Of a stretch of 64,000 bases of DNA, positions 47,508 to 59,381 are shown one piece after another. The notes below the pieces were generated by a model. That model did no database searches and was not told the DNA's origin. It saw nothing but the letters and a program-made list of their open reading frames with translations. Every line of letters starts with the position of its first letter. The stretch's first letter is position 1. Made by a program: the position numbers and the translations under genes. Source of the DNA: Lonicera japonica. Lineage: Eukaryota; Streptophyta; Magnoliopsida; Dipsacales; Caprifoliaceae. The stretch spans positions 1 to 64,000 of the forward strand of contig JAKCWG010000474.1 of the NCBI GenBank assembly GCA_021464415.1, in the 5' to 3' direction.

Positions 47508-48117
47508 TTTTTTTTAATTGTCCATTTTTTCTATTTAATTTTAAGGAATCATAAATTAGATATCCATTACATAATTTTGTAATTCCAATAGATGATATCC
47601 CTATTCCTTAACCATATAAAATGGGTGATTTTATTTATATTGATATTTTGCAGTTAATCTACATTATTAAGTTAATTAGTATTGCCGGCTAAATTAATCC
47701 ATAAGTGTAGATAAACTAACAAAAAAATATTATTAATTTTATTTTATAAATATTATTTTATTAATAATTTAATATTAAAAAATAAATTAGATTAATAGGT
47801 ACATCTACTTTAATTAAATAAATAAAAATATGGTTTTTTTTAAATTACAAATCAAATACTCTCATTCTAACAAAGGATATTCTATTTTTAGAATTAGTTT
47901 CAAGGATAACTTTTTAATCGATGACAAAATAAATTTTAATTTATTATAAATAAAAGATAGTCATTTTCAAAACTATCCCTTATTAAAGATAACAATTGTT
48001 AAAAAATAAAATAATATAAATAACAAAAGCTAAAATTCAAACTAAACATCTCAAACAAAGATTTCAAATTTAAACATGTAATCGAAATCTTATCATAAAG
48101 GTCAACCAAGAACATAA

Positions 48118-48509
48118 GAGCATCTCCAATCGTCTTGTATAAATTTTATGTAAATCCTACGTGTCAAAGTGGGATTTACACAAAAATAATAAAGAATTTG
48201 TTTTATACTCCAATAGTCCGTTTTAGACTTTTGTATAAATATTAAACTACCAATTAGATACTCACAAGTGAAACTTATCATATATTTATTCCCTTACTTT
48301 TCAAATCCATTTATTTCTAGAAACGGGATGAGGGAAAATAGACACGAGATTATCTGATGTGGTTGTGTGAATTGAGTTTGTATTTTACACAACCTTTTTA
48401 CATAAATCTAAGTGTCAAAGTTTCTTAAAAGACTGTTGAAGATATTTTTTTTTACAAAACATGTAAATTTTACATAAATCAAAATTATACACTACAGTTG
48501 GAGATGCTC
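48118..48509. mobile_element. MITE with GAGCATCTCCAA ends, 392 bp
   Basis: The termini GAGCATCTCCAA and TTGGAGATGCTC are perfect inverted repeats. Subterminal ACATAAATCTAAGTGTCAAAG and ATGTAAATCCTACGTGTCAAAG are related. The flanks are TAA at 48115-48117 and 48510-48512, consistent with a PIF/Harbinger-type 3-bp duplication. Confidence 0.82.
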
Positions 48510-48540
48510 TAAGTATTATATATATATATATATATTTTAT

Positions 48541-48666
48541 GGATAGTGATAACATGTGCCCTTAGGGCACATGTTAAAGACTTAAATGTAGAAAGAAATT
48601 AGGATTTTATTATTTCTATATTTAGGTCTTTAACATGTGCCCTAAGGGCACATGTTATCACTACCC
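48541..48666. mobile_element. 126-bp MITE with a palindrome at each end
   Basis: The ends GGATAGTGATAACATG and GGGTAGTGATAACATG (complement) begin TIRs of about 50 bp. A 9-bp duplication ATATTTTAT is at 48532-48540 and 48667-48675. Within each TIR, ACATGTGCCCTTAGGGCACATGT forms a palindrome on its own, so each end can fold separately. The 9-bp duplication suggests Mutator-type mobilisation. Confidence 0.9.
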
Positions 48667-49225
48667 ATATTTTATTAATTCCGAAAAGTATAAATTTTAA
48701 ATTAATTATCAAATGATAAGATGCTACAATTTAAAAAAAAAAGAGTTTATGTATAGCAAAAAAGAAAAATAAAAATACTTGAGAATTGTGAACCTTTCAA
48801 AAAAAAATTAAAATTTTGATGATTTTTTTTAGAATTGTTTGTAGGCTTATTTATTTCACATATTTTCATAAAATATTTTTTTTTTTTTGAAATACCAAAT
48901 AAATCTCAAAGGTTTATGGTATGTTGTTTGCATAATTATCCCCTCACAAACTATTCAAGTGAAAGAAAATACTATTCGTATTATAAATTATAGTACCAAA
49001 AGTTGTGCTAGCTAATTAATTACATGACCATGAATACTTTATATGATTATATATTAAAAAATTGATAAACATGAAATAGGTCTAATGTGATTGTCAACAT
49101 AGAATAATATGTATACTTGATTCTTAAATCTTTATTATTATTATTATATGAAATAAAATGGTGGAAGTATTAATAACATTGTTAATTGAAAATATTTTTT
49201 AATAAAACCCTTTAAAATTCTTTAA
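48667..49225. other. AT-rich spacer
   Basis: No gene seen; long A and T runs. Confidence 0.4.
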
Positions 49226-49948
49226 GGGTGTGTTTGGAATGTGGATTTGTGAGAAGATTTTAACATGAGATTTGTATTTGGAATCTTAAATCTAAATATT
49301 TTTGTTTGGTATGATATTATGATTTGAGATTTATAAATATATTCAAATAATAAGATTTAATATTTATCTTAAAGTTATAACTTTCAAATTTTAGAGATAG
49401 GGTTGTTCCTTATAAATCCTAAACTTGTGAAGTTGAAAAAAATATTAATTGATTTTTAAACAAATTATTATTTTTTATTATTATAAATATATTTCTAATA
49501 TTAATTATAATAATAATATGAAGGATGACAAAGGATCGTGCGTTATCCAAAACTAAACCCAGCAAGCATATAAACACATTCCAATCCGATGCAGGTTTTA
49601 TTATTTTAAATATAAATCTGTCGTGAATAGTGTACGCATAAACCCACTCCTATCCCGTGGCAATTACGCTATATTATAATGAATAAAATACTATAATAGG
49701 GGCAGGTTGAGTCAAATGGGTTAATTTTGTATAAGCATGCGTTCCGCCATGGCGTCAAAAAATAAAAATAACTTACTAATCAACTAAATATAAATTTTAG
49801 CGAAATAATATTTAGATTTATAAATCAATTTCCTTGTATTTGTTAAGTAAACACAAAATTTTAAACTATTGTATTTCAAATATGTAATTTTTGAATTTTA
49901 GATTTTTGAATTTTAAAGCTAAATTGAATTATATAATTCAAATGCACC
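49226..49948. mobile_element. Tourist/Harbinger-like element, degraded
   Basis: The left end GGGTGTGTTTGGAATGTGG and right end CAAATGCACC(TTAA) are weak inverted repeats, with TTTAA and TTAA at the flanks. The interior carries AATCTTAAATC-like subterminal repeats. The ends are less certain than for the other elements. Confidence 0.5.
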
Positions 49949-50633
49949 TTAAAAGAAAATAGAAAATAAATTAAAATAGAAGTAGATTTTGATTAGGAAT
50001 CTAAATTAAAATGAATTCTAAATTAGTACAATTATAAATTAATTTTAATTAGTGGATATACTGCTCAATTTTGAAAATGGTACAAAATTTGTTTGTCAAA
50101 CACAACACATTGATTATTGAATAAAATAATTAATTATTTAATACTAAATAAGATATATTTTAAGTGTTATTTAGGAAGTCGTATGCATACTTCCGTATCT
50201 GATCAAATTATTAAAAGTTGAGTTTGTTTGAAATCCTTTAAATTAAGAAAATATGTTTCTTTTAATATTATTTTATGTTAGTGTGTTAAAATTATTATTT
50301 AGTTGAACAGTGACTAATAAAACTGGTAGCACAAGTTATATGAGATGTTTCAAATTAATTTTTAGGTTTTTATTATAATATGATTTGTCACGAATGATAA
50401 TAAAATGATTAAATTCAAAGTGTTATTAAAATAGTTGAGTTGTATGTAATTTGTAAACATATTGTATAGAGATGAAAATTCAAAGTCAAATATATTTTGA
50501 AAGTATTATTTTTCATAAATTTATGTTATTAATTAACTATAAAACTGAAATGACGAAAACACCCATAAACACTTATCCTAATTTGAAATTGAGTTATCCT
50601 AGGTTTATTTGGCAAATAAAATCTTTAAAGAAT

Positions 50634-50947
50634 CTTGTTTGGTTGAGATTTAAAAACATGTTTTGAAAAGTGAATTTAATTATTGTTGAAGTTTTTTTCA
50701 ACCAATTCAAAAAAACTAGTAATTTTTTTTTAAAAAATAGTAACAATGGATCTTGTTTTATAGATCTCGATGATTATGTTTCAAATGTATTTTTTTTTTA
50801 TCTAATTCCAATTTTTTAATTTAAAGTTATGGTATTTTAAAAAATTTATGAGAGAGAAAGTAAAGTTATTTGGGAAGTGTGAAGTAAAGTTGACAGTTTG
50901 GTAAAAAAATTTAAAACTTGATTTTAAAATCTCAACCAAACACCACC
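50634..50947. mobile_element. MITE family A, copy 2 (opposite orientation)
   Basis: Left TTGTTTGGTTGAGATTTAAA and right TTTTAAAATCTCAACCAAAC, with an interior motif related to that of the copy near 9.3-9.6 kb. The family therefore has at least two copies in the window. Confidence 0.7.
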
Positions 50948-52000
50948 TAAAGTTTAATTAATAAAAATAAAAATAGAATATGTCACCTTAACCTGTTATA
51001 ACATGTTAAAGGAGTTGACACCTCACCAATGTACATTAATTATTGTCAGTACTCATCAATGGGTATAAAGAGAAGATAACCATTGAAAACTCATCCATAT
51101 AAATATATATATCTCCGAAAGGTGATGCTGATGAAGAAATGAGCATATCGGGGGGCCATTTTAACCTTCTGGATTTGAAAATTAATTTTTGAAAAACTCA
51201 TTTTGGAAAATGACTCATTCTGAGAAAATTTATTTTGGAAAATAGTTTTGAAAAGTCGGGAAGTTCTGTCTTCTTAGAATTGTTTTTCATAAAAATAGTA
51301 ATAGGTAAATTCTCACTAAAGGGGCTTAATAAGGGATTTCTGTAGGCAGGGTTAGACAGCCATCGACCGTATTTACCAAACCGAAAGTTGGTATATATGA
51401 CAAGGCCTTTTGTTCACCATTTTCACGTCCATTGGACAAAAAAAATGCAAAAAATCACGTGTACTAGGATGACACATCCTATATGCAAGCGTGGTTGAAA
51501 GGGTAAAGTTTAAGGTTCCCTCCTATTTGGCAGGTCATGCTATATACTGCAAGGGCGAGTACATGCAAAGACCTTTTAATATACATTCTGTGTACGTGAG
51601 TATTATCATCACTCGATATATCTCAATTTGGTATTAGGCCAAGGAGAGTAAAAATTAGAGCTTTCGGTTTATGTTGACCTAGATGAACCAATTCCCTACT
51701 TCCTAAACAAAATTTTCAGGGTTGAATGTGGTAATTTAAATACTTGTGATAATGCATGTTAGATAGTGCCTGCGCACAAAATAATGATTATTGAAGTACA
51801 TTATGATGAATGCTTATGGTTTGTTTGGTTACTTTGAACTTTTTATTTATGAAAATATTTTCCACAAACAACAATTTCAAGTAAAAAGGCAAGCTAAGTA
51901 TCCACTTAATCGCATCTATGTTATCCTAGAATTAAGGCTTCATGGGGTGGAAAGCAATAACAAACAAAGAAAAACAAGTCATACATGAATATTTTACTTT
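50948..52000. other. Intergenic, no gene seen
   Basis: AT-rich, with no confident repeat or coding signal. A short ORF at 51791-51988 has no family match. Confidence 0.4.
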
Positions 52001-53259
52001 TGTTTAGAGTCGAATCCTTTTAAAAAAATTCTCCCCACTAGAGTTGCCATTATGAGAACCCGCATTCTCTACGCCAAGTACTTGTGGGCGGTAATTTCGT
52101 TTTGTCAAAAGAAAGAAAGGGTTTTGTTTTAAAAATCAGTTTTGAAAAGAATCAGAGTTGCTAGTTTGTTTCATTAAACAAACAAAATGTTTGTCTAAAA
52201 GAGATGTATTTATGAACTAAATATTTTCTTATACATAATGTATGCAAAACCAATTAATTTGAAGGGTTCGAAGATTAAGTTACGAACTGGATAGGTGTTA
52301 GGCACCCAATTCCGCCTTTCGGTCTTTTAAGTAGGATATGCGCGTATTATAATTCAGCTCTTGCGTTCTAGTACTATTACTTTATAGCTTTTCGTGCTTA
52401 CTTTAGAAAATAGAATTCTGGGGATAGGATGAAAACGACGTATTTCCTAGTTCAACTATGATGCTGGAAATTAGTATGTTTGATTTGAAAGATATGTTTT
52501 GATAATAGTAGATGCAATGAAATCAGTGATTCTAAGACTTTGGAATACGCCTTTGGTTTTGGAAACAATTTGAAAAGAGATTTTGGAAAGCTATCTAGTG
52601 ATAGTAACTATGCAGATAAGAGTCTGAATTATAAAGACTGATAAATAAATAAAACTCGGAGAGATAAAATTATACTTAAGCTCTCTAAGAGGGAAGGAAT
52701 ATGGGTCTTCTGGTAAATACCACGAAATCCAGTGATTGTTGATGAAAAATACTAGAGAAGGGGTTAACATATAGCTGCACAGTCTTTAAAGAAACATAAA
52801 ATAAGCTTGTAACCTGGAAAAGGAGCCACTTGTGGCACGACAAGCTCTCTTGCCACATGTCACTCTCTGGTTGGTTGGTTTGGCTAGAGCTTGTAACTTG
52901 GCTTTCGATGGGTTGAAAAGTGTCATTTCGCATTCGAAATGCACCCGATTTGACTTGAGATGATTGTAGACTTGAATAGAATACCGGGGTGCATAGATCC
53001 TTGATCGGGCTTGCAACACAGGGTTGGTTGCGTCACCGAAAAGTTCTGTTTGTTGCTTAGTTGCTGCTAGTTTCGCTCCAATCTTTCTAGAAACTGAATT
53101 AGGGATGTGCAGTACCTCAATTTCCTTAATAGACTTCCTCGATGCATGAAAAAGTCTTTCAGGAGTTTCTAACATCCTAGTGAGTCTAGGACTCAACGTG
53201 TATATAGTGCATTTCGAAAAAATGGATTATTGTGAGGGTCTTAAAATAGGGTGTTCACA
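52001..53259 (-). mobile_element. LTR-like fragment of a Tat-lineage element, diverged
   Basis: It shares the GGTGTTAGGCACCCAATTCC / CGCCTTTCGGTC block (about 52290-52323) with the LTR at 53.5-55.1 kb, and ends AGGGTGTTCACA where that LTR ends GGGGTGTCTATA. It starts with TG at 52001. No target duplication is visible. It may be a solo or truncated LTR of a related family. An open frame on the minus strand is not similar to any protein I know. Confidence 0.55.
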
Positions 53260-54734
53260 ATATGCAATTACATTTTTTTTTTATAAATTAAGCTAATTAA
53301 AACATATGTTAGAAAAGCAATAATACAACTGAAATAGTTTTTCAAAAATATTTAAACTTGAATTATAAACAATTTATGATTTGAAGAAAGCAATTCATAG
53401 TACATAATGAAAAACTATAAATAAAACCGTGAAAATTATTATTTTTTGCCAAAGGAACATTGATATTACTTTTTTTTTCTATTTACCCCTTAGAATTTAC
53501 CATTTTAACATCTAAATTTAGTTAGCAAAATATTGTTGTACTTTTGTGATAATCCGCAAATCCGACCCCCGGGTCTCGTCCCCGTTCGTTTAGGCGTCTG
53601 AAACGTCGGAACGGATTCCGTTGTTCCATTTGCTGGAGTATTTTTGATAATTCATATCACATGTACCTATGTTCTATTTCTAGATGCAAAGGGGTTCTTT
53701 CAGAGTCGCTAGTACGTTTTACGAGAAAACGGACAAAAATAGTTGTGTAAGAGGAAAGGCTATAGACAAGCCTTTCTTTACACGTTTGTCTACGAATCCA
53801 GGATTCTATAGGGTTCGGAAACTATATTACGGTTTGGGAAGGTGTTAAGCACCCATTCCGCCCTTTCGGTCTCTAGTGGTCTTTTATATGTTTATTCTAT
53901 GTTGAAGAACTTGGATGCTTTTATTGACAGTCTACTACTCTCTAAGTGAAAACCATGATTTTGGGAAAAAACGAGAAAGGGGATGAAAACCTTTGTGTTC
54001 CGGGATCCAATGTTTAGTTTTGAGAGATGCAAATACAAGTGTCAAGAGTTGTTCTTACTTTAGAGGGAGTTTTACCGTGTTATTTCTCAGATAACAACGA
54101 TTTTTCTCGGGTTTGGATTCATTTGGGAAAAAGTGTTGGATCTTGTATCGGAACTAATTTAATATGGAATTAGAAATCTTGAGGGGAGTTCTACCAGATG
54201 TATCACAATCTATGAAACAGATATGATATACTGGATTTTTAATTCCTAAGTAAGTTTTACCGGTCCGGGTTTTGAAAACAGGATTTTATCTAGATGGTAA
54301 TATACTTACTCTTCGGGTTTTGTAGATAGTTTTATCAGGGTCTTTTGTTTTGAAAACGGTAGACTATTTGTAACTTGGCAATAAGTTTATTCAAATAAAA
54401 CGTGGACAAAACAACAGAAATAAAACAAGTACACAGATGTCTAATGTTAAATACTATAAGAGACTTTCTTTACCTTCCCGACGAGAATAATAATAAGAAA
54501 GAAAATATAATACGGCAGAGAGATCTCCGGCGATAATGATCTTTTCCTTTTTCAGATATTTTCGAGAATTCGATTCTAGAGACGGGACACGTCGAGTGTC
54601 GAGAATAGATTCGATAATTCTTCAGAAATAAGACGATAATAGAGAATACTTGATAAAAGACTAGAAAATCAGATTTAAAGCTTATAATTCTTCAATCCCA
54701 AGTTGCTGTCCTCCTAAACCCTTGGGGGTGTTGG

Positions 54735-54746
54735 CATATTTATACT
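54735..54746 (-). promoter_or_regulatory. LTR TATA box (minus strand)
   Basis: The minus strand reads AGTATAAATATG. The nearest upstream palindrome (54760-54771) is 13 bases away. It would drive the sense transcript of the retrotransposon, or, from this 3' LTR, read-through into flanking DNA. Confidence 0.55.
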
Positions 54747-54759
54747 GCTCGGAAGAGTA

Positions 54760-54924
54760 TGTCGTGCGACACTTCCCCAAAAGGGGCATATGTAGCGCGA
54801 CAATGTGTCTTATGTCGCGCGACAAACTGCTGAAGTGATGTTTCTAACAGACTGATGTGTCAGAGAGTGGATGGTCTGGTGTCAGGAGGGATTGTCGCGC
54901 GACATACACATTTGTCGTGCGACA
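54760..54924. promoter_or_regulatory. Five TGTCGNGCGACA palindromes in the LTR
   Basis: TGTCGTGCGACA at 54760-54771 and 54913-54924; TGTAGCGCGACA at 54791-54802; TGTCGCGCGACA at 54813-54824 and 54893-54904. All lie upstream of the minus-strand TATA box. The 12-mer is a perfect palindrome with four bases of CGCG in the middle. Confidence 0.85.
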
Positions 54925-55239
54925 ATTCTCTTTAAAAATAGGTTTGTTGGCCAACAAACCCTTTCGGGGTAGTTTCGGGTGCTCGGGTGGGTCCCGGACA
55001 AAAAAAATAGTAGTTTTTGAAGGTCGTTAGGGTTCTTGCGGGGGTCACGTATCGGGGTGTCTATAGACCCTCTCGACTCAAGCTCCTTGCTTGCAAGGAG
55101 TTGAGGCGACTGGAAGAGACCGTGATCCATGGCTCGCGCAAGAACTCTAAGAAAGTGTGTGTATGCAAAAAGTGCTCGTGAATGCCTCCGGAGAGGGCTT
55201 GTGTTACCTCATTGCCTCTTTCGAGGACTTTCATTTGCT

Positions 55240-55915
55240 CCAATCGCCTCAGATGAGAGGACTACCATTGCTCCATTAGCCTCAGATGGGAGGACTACCT
55301 TTTGTTCCATTTTGCGCCTCAGGTGGGAGGACTACCATTGCTACACTGTGCCTCTCTGGGATGGCTTCGCCTCAGGTGGGAGGACTACCATTGCTACACT
55401 GTGCCTCTCTGGGAGGGCTTCTGATCTTCTCGCTTCAGATGGGAGGACTACCATTGCTCCACTGTGCCTCTCTGGGAGGGCTTCGCCTCAGGTGGGAGGA
55501 CTACCATTGCTACACTGTGCCTCTCTGGGAGGGCTTTTGATCTTATCGCCTCAGGTGGGAGGACTACCATTGCTACACTGTGCCTCTCTGGGAGGGCTTC
55601 TGATCTTCTCGCCTCAGATGGGAGGACTACCATTGCTCCACTGTGCCTCTCTGGGAGGGCTTCGCCTCAGGTGGGAGGACTACCATTGCTACACTGTGCC
55701 TCTCTGGGAGGGCTTTTGATCTTATCGCCTCAGGTGGGAGGACTACCATTGCTACACTGTGCCTCTCTGGGAGGGCTTCTGATCTTCTCGCCTCAGATGG
55801 GAGGACTACCATTGCTACACTGTGCCTCTCTGGGAGGGCTTCTGATCTTCTCGCTTCAGATGGGAGGACTACCATTGCTACACTGTGCCTCTTTGGGAGT
55901 GCTTTTAATCAGTAA
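55240..55915. repeat. Minisatellite 1 (55-64 bp units) next to the LTR
   Basis: About ten units of GGGAGGACTACCATTGCT followed by ACACTGTGCCTCTCTGGGAG and, in some, CTTCTGATCTTCTCGC. Short and long units alternate to give a higher-order period of about 179 bp (for example 55464 and 55643). Tandem arrays in the 3' untranslated region are typical of Tat-lineage retrotransposons. The array is open in several frames on both strands because of its composition. Confidence 0.88.
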
Positions 55916-56847
55916 GAAGAAAGAAAAATTGCCTATGGGAGGACTTTTGTGAGTAATCTTGCCTCTGGCGAGGGCTTGTGTTTGTGATTTGCCTCTGGCG
56001 AGGACTTGTGTTTGTGATTTTGTGAATTTGTTCGTTGTCTCTCTTAGACCGCTAGAGTGAGAGAGAGAGATTTTCGTGAGGGTGAAAAGAGCTTCTCGGG
56101 GTCTAATCTTTATCCAGATGTCCGTTTTCCTGTATCTTTTCTGAACTTTACTCTCATGTTTTCCTTGAGTGAAGATACTTCTCTCAGAAGGCAGTTTTCA
56201 GATTTCTCTTGCTCTCCACAGAGTGATGGTCCGAGGATTTCCAAACCATCTCTTCTGTATCGTGCTGAAAAGAAAATTTGTTTGAAAGTTCAATCTCTGA
56301 TCCCTGTTCTCTTCTTAGTTTTCTCTTTTGGTGGGCCCACATCGTATTCTGTTTTTCGATGCCCTTATTTCTCCCTCTTTTGGGAAAGACTTTTCCTGGC
56401 CTTTTCTGTTTTTGACCAGGAGTTTTTTATCCCTTCATCGTGATCAGGAGCTTTACTTACCCAAAACGAAGCCCTGAGCCGGTTTTTGGCCTAGCTGTCA
56501 CTTTTGGTGTGGCTCTCCCTGTCACTTTGTATTTCTGTTTCTCTCGCTTGCTTTTGGGCGCTTATGCGGGTTCTTTCTCTTTTCTACTTTTTCAATTTTT
56601 TCTATTCCCGTCTTATTTTGATATCCTGCTTTTTCTCATTGATGGTCTCGGTCCTTCTGGGAGATCAGAGACTACTTTAACCGTTTGTATTTTGTTCTCG
56701 CATTTTCGGAGAGATGATTTGGAAGTCCTCCTTGAATTTTCATCCTGTGTGTGCGGTTTTTAGCAATTTCTCGAAAACTGTTTCTCTGGAGTACCCCTGC
56801 AAGAGATAAAATGAGACAAAAGTCAAAAAAACAGGGGAGGGGGGGTT

Positions 56848-56912
56848 TGTCGCTCGACAATTCGGTGCCTGGCTCTTTGTCGCGCGACAATGTGGCCATT
56901 TGTCGCGCGACA
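56848..56912. promoter_or_regulatory. Three palindromes upstream of antisense unit 1
   Basis: TGTCGCTCGACA at 56848-56859, TGTCGCGCGACA at 56878-56889 and at 56901-56912. The last is 11 bases before the TATA box at 56924. Confidence 0.85.
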
Positions 56913-56923
56913 ATCCTCTTCAC

Positions 56924-56930
56924 TATATAA
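56924..56930 (+). promoter_or_regulatory. TATA box of antisense unit 1
   Basis: CACTATATAAGTCCC, followed by a CT-rich start region (CTCTCTCTCTCTCT) and an ATG at 57061. Spacing and composition are typical of a plant core promoter. Confidence 0.7.
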
Positions 56931-57420
56931 GTCCCTTGCTGAGCTCATTCCACCTCATTCTCTCTCTCTCTCTAGCTTTCTTTCTCCCTTCTCCTAAGCG
57001 CGGAAGCCCTGCCGCTTTTTCGACTTTTTCGATTTTTCTCACATATTCCATATACACGGATGGACCCTGCACATCCTGATAGACTAGAGGGTGACCAGGA
57101 GGAGGTCACTTTTACAGACGCTCAGGGCGTTCTCGCTGCAGCCCTCACCACGACGACTGGGCCGACCTCGATTGGTACGGTGAGGATGGGGTAGACCGCG
57201 GTCGGGCGGTGGTGTACCGAGACGTTACCAGGGCTGCTCCGGTCCCGGACGTTCCGTGGCTCTTGATGGAGCCCGCTTCTCACGAGATTCGTCGTCGATC
57301 TCTGGTATGTCTTCTTTTTATTCGTTCGTTTATTTCTGTCGTTTCCTGTATGTTATTTAAACCAATGTTAATATGCATGTTTGCCTAGAAATAACATCCG
57401 ATTTAGTGAACACATACTTT

Positions 57421-58335
57421 TACTTGTGATACCCTTTATACTTTAGAAAATTACATAATTTTACCCCTTATAACCCTATATTTCCCATAATTACACCAAA
57501 GTACCCTCAGGTTTTGAAAAATTACATATTTTACCCTTATAACCCTATATCTCCCATAATTACACCAAAATACCCTCAAGTTTTGGAAAATTACATAATT
57601 TACCCCTATAACCCTATATCTCTCAGAATTACACCAAAGAACCCCCAGGTTTGAAAAATTACATAATTTACCCCTATAACCCTATATCTCTCATAATTAC
57701 ACCAAAGTACCCTCAGGTTTGGAAAATTACATAATTTATCCTTATAACCCTATATCTCTCATAATTACACCAAAGTACCCTCAGGTTTTGGAAAATTACA
57801 TAATTTTACCCTTATAACCCTATATCTCCCATAATTACACCAAATTACCATCAGGCTTTGGAAAATTACATAATTTTACCCCTATAACCATATATCTCTC
57901 ATAATTACACCAAAGTACCCTCAGGTTTGGAAGATTACATAATTTACCCCTATAACCCTATATCTCCCATAATTACACCAAAGTACCATCAGGTTTTGGA
58001 AAATTACATAATTTTACCCTTATAACCCTATATCTCCCATAATTACACCAAAGTACCCTAAGGTTTTAGAAAATTACATAATTTTACCCCTATAACCCTA
58101 TATCTCCCATAATTACACCAAAGTACCCTCAGGTTTTGGAAAATTACATAATTTATCCCTATAACCCTATATCTCTCATAATTACACCAAAGTACCCTTA
58201 GGTTTGGAAAATTACATAATTTACCCTTATAACCCTATATCTCCCATAATTACACCAAAGTACCCTCAGGTTTAGAAAATTGCATAATTTACCCTTATAA
58301 CCCTATATCTCCCATAATTACACCCAAGTAACCTC
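57421..58335. repeat. Minisatellite 2 (13 copies of 68-70 bp) in the first intron
   Basis: Units contain ATAACCCTATATCTCCCATA, ATTACACCAAAGTACCCTCA and GGTTTTGGAAAATTACATAA. Thirteen copies of ATAATTACACC (or a one-base variant) start at 57487, 57556, 57625, 57693, 57761, 57831, 57901, 57969, 58039, 58109, 58178, 58246 and 58314. It lies between the first and second coding blocks of antisense gene 1. Confidence 0.95.
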
Positions 58336-59381
58336 ATAATCCTGTACTCGTTCTTTTTGTCTGCAATGGGTTGGCCGTGGTTGGGGTTCCCCCAACACCA
58401 TTTCTTTAGAGTGGCGACAGGCACCGGCTCCTGTCTAGGAGTTACTCTTTGCGACTCCTTTCGGCTCTCTCTTCGACACCCTCCCGGAGCGGGTATCTAG
58501 GGCGGTTGTGTTGGTGTCGGCTCTGGCCTGTCACTGGTGGGACACCACTCACAGTTTTCACTAGAGCTGGGGGGAGATGACGATGACCCCCTCGACTTAT
58601 TTGCTTTGACCGGGATTCCTTCAGGGGGGTCTCTATCCAGATTGATGTCCCTTTGCGCCTGACGGCAGAGGGTATCGTGGGCGCACTTGGGTGGTTTCTC
58701 GAGCGACGGAGTTCGGGTGATACGATCCCTCGAGCGGTTCTGGTTACGCGTCTGGCCACAGAGAGAGCTCGTTTCATTGCTTTAAGAGCTTCGATGACTC
58801 GTCAGGAGGCGCGTTAGTATGCCCGCGTCCTTCTTTTACTGACGCTCCATGACCTTTTTGAGGCTCATGGGGGGACACGACCCATCTCTGGTGGCTGCCT
58901 TATCTTCGGGATTTCAGCATCATGTTCGACTACGATTGGGGCGGTTTCATTCTTACCGTCCTCTATGATGCTATGGACCAGGTTTCTCGTCACTTAGCCC
59001 TGAACCTTAAGGGCTTTTCTTTGCTGTGGGATGTATATACTTTTGTTCCCTTATCTTTGTTCCAGTTCTTTACTTTTTATTCGTTTGATTGTTGCTGATA
59101 TTCTTTATGTTTCCTTTTCAGAGTTGGTTTGTGGCGTATACTCGTTTGGGTCGCGCCCAGGTAGATCTCCTCGTTGAGAAGGAGGATTAGTTTCCCTTTC
59201 TCTGCCGATTCATTGCAGGGAACTATAGGGCTCCCTATGTATACCGGACTCGGAAGACCGGAGCTGCTGCCGTCCATGACCTGCTGGAGGAGCAGGTAAA
59301 TATTTTAGTATTCTTTCTTTTCAATAAATAAGTTGTAAATAGAATATAAATAATTAAAATAAAATTTTGTTCTCTTTGTAG

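Larger units (their letters stand above)
53545..55065 (-). mobile_element. 3' LTR of a Tat-lineage Ty3/gypsy retrotransposon
   Basis: On the plus strand it runs from TGTGATAATCCGC to GGGGTGTCTATA. On the minus (coding) strand it starts TATAGACACCCCG, close to the TGTAGACACCCC start common in Tat/Ogre LTRs. A minus-strand TATA-like box (GTATAAATATG, 54746-54735) follows, with a cluster of TGTCGCGCGACA-type palindromes upstream. The partner LTR, gag and most of pol lie beyond the right edge. Exact ends are inferred. Confidence 0.68.

Noticed and set aside
52786..53196. 136-codon minus-strand open frame in the LTR-like piece
   Set aside because: No family similarity; it overlaps LTR-type sequence and another shorter frame, so it is probably spurious.
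55129..55952. Long open frames on both strands through the repeat next to the LTR
   Set aside because: They are produced by the minisatellite unit, which lacks stops in several frames; the predicted proteins are pure repeats without a family match.
56825..56845. Purine-rich run ending in seven G as a polypurine tract for a plus-strand element
   Set aside because: No LTR start with a partner follows; the integrase is on the minus strand, and the run lies in the promoter region of the antisense unit.
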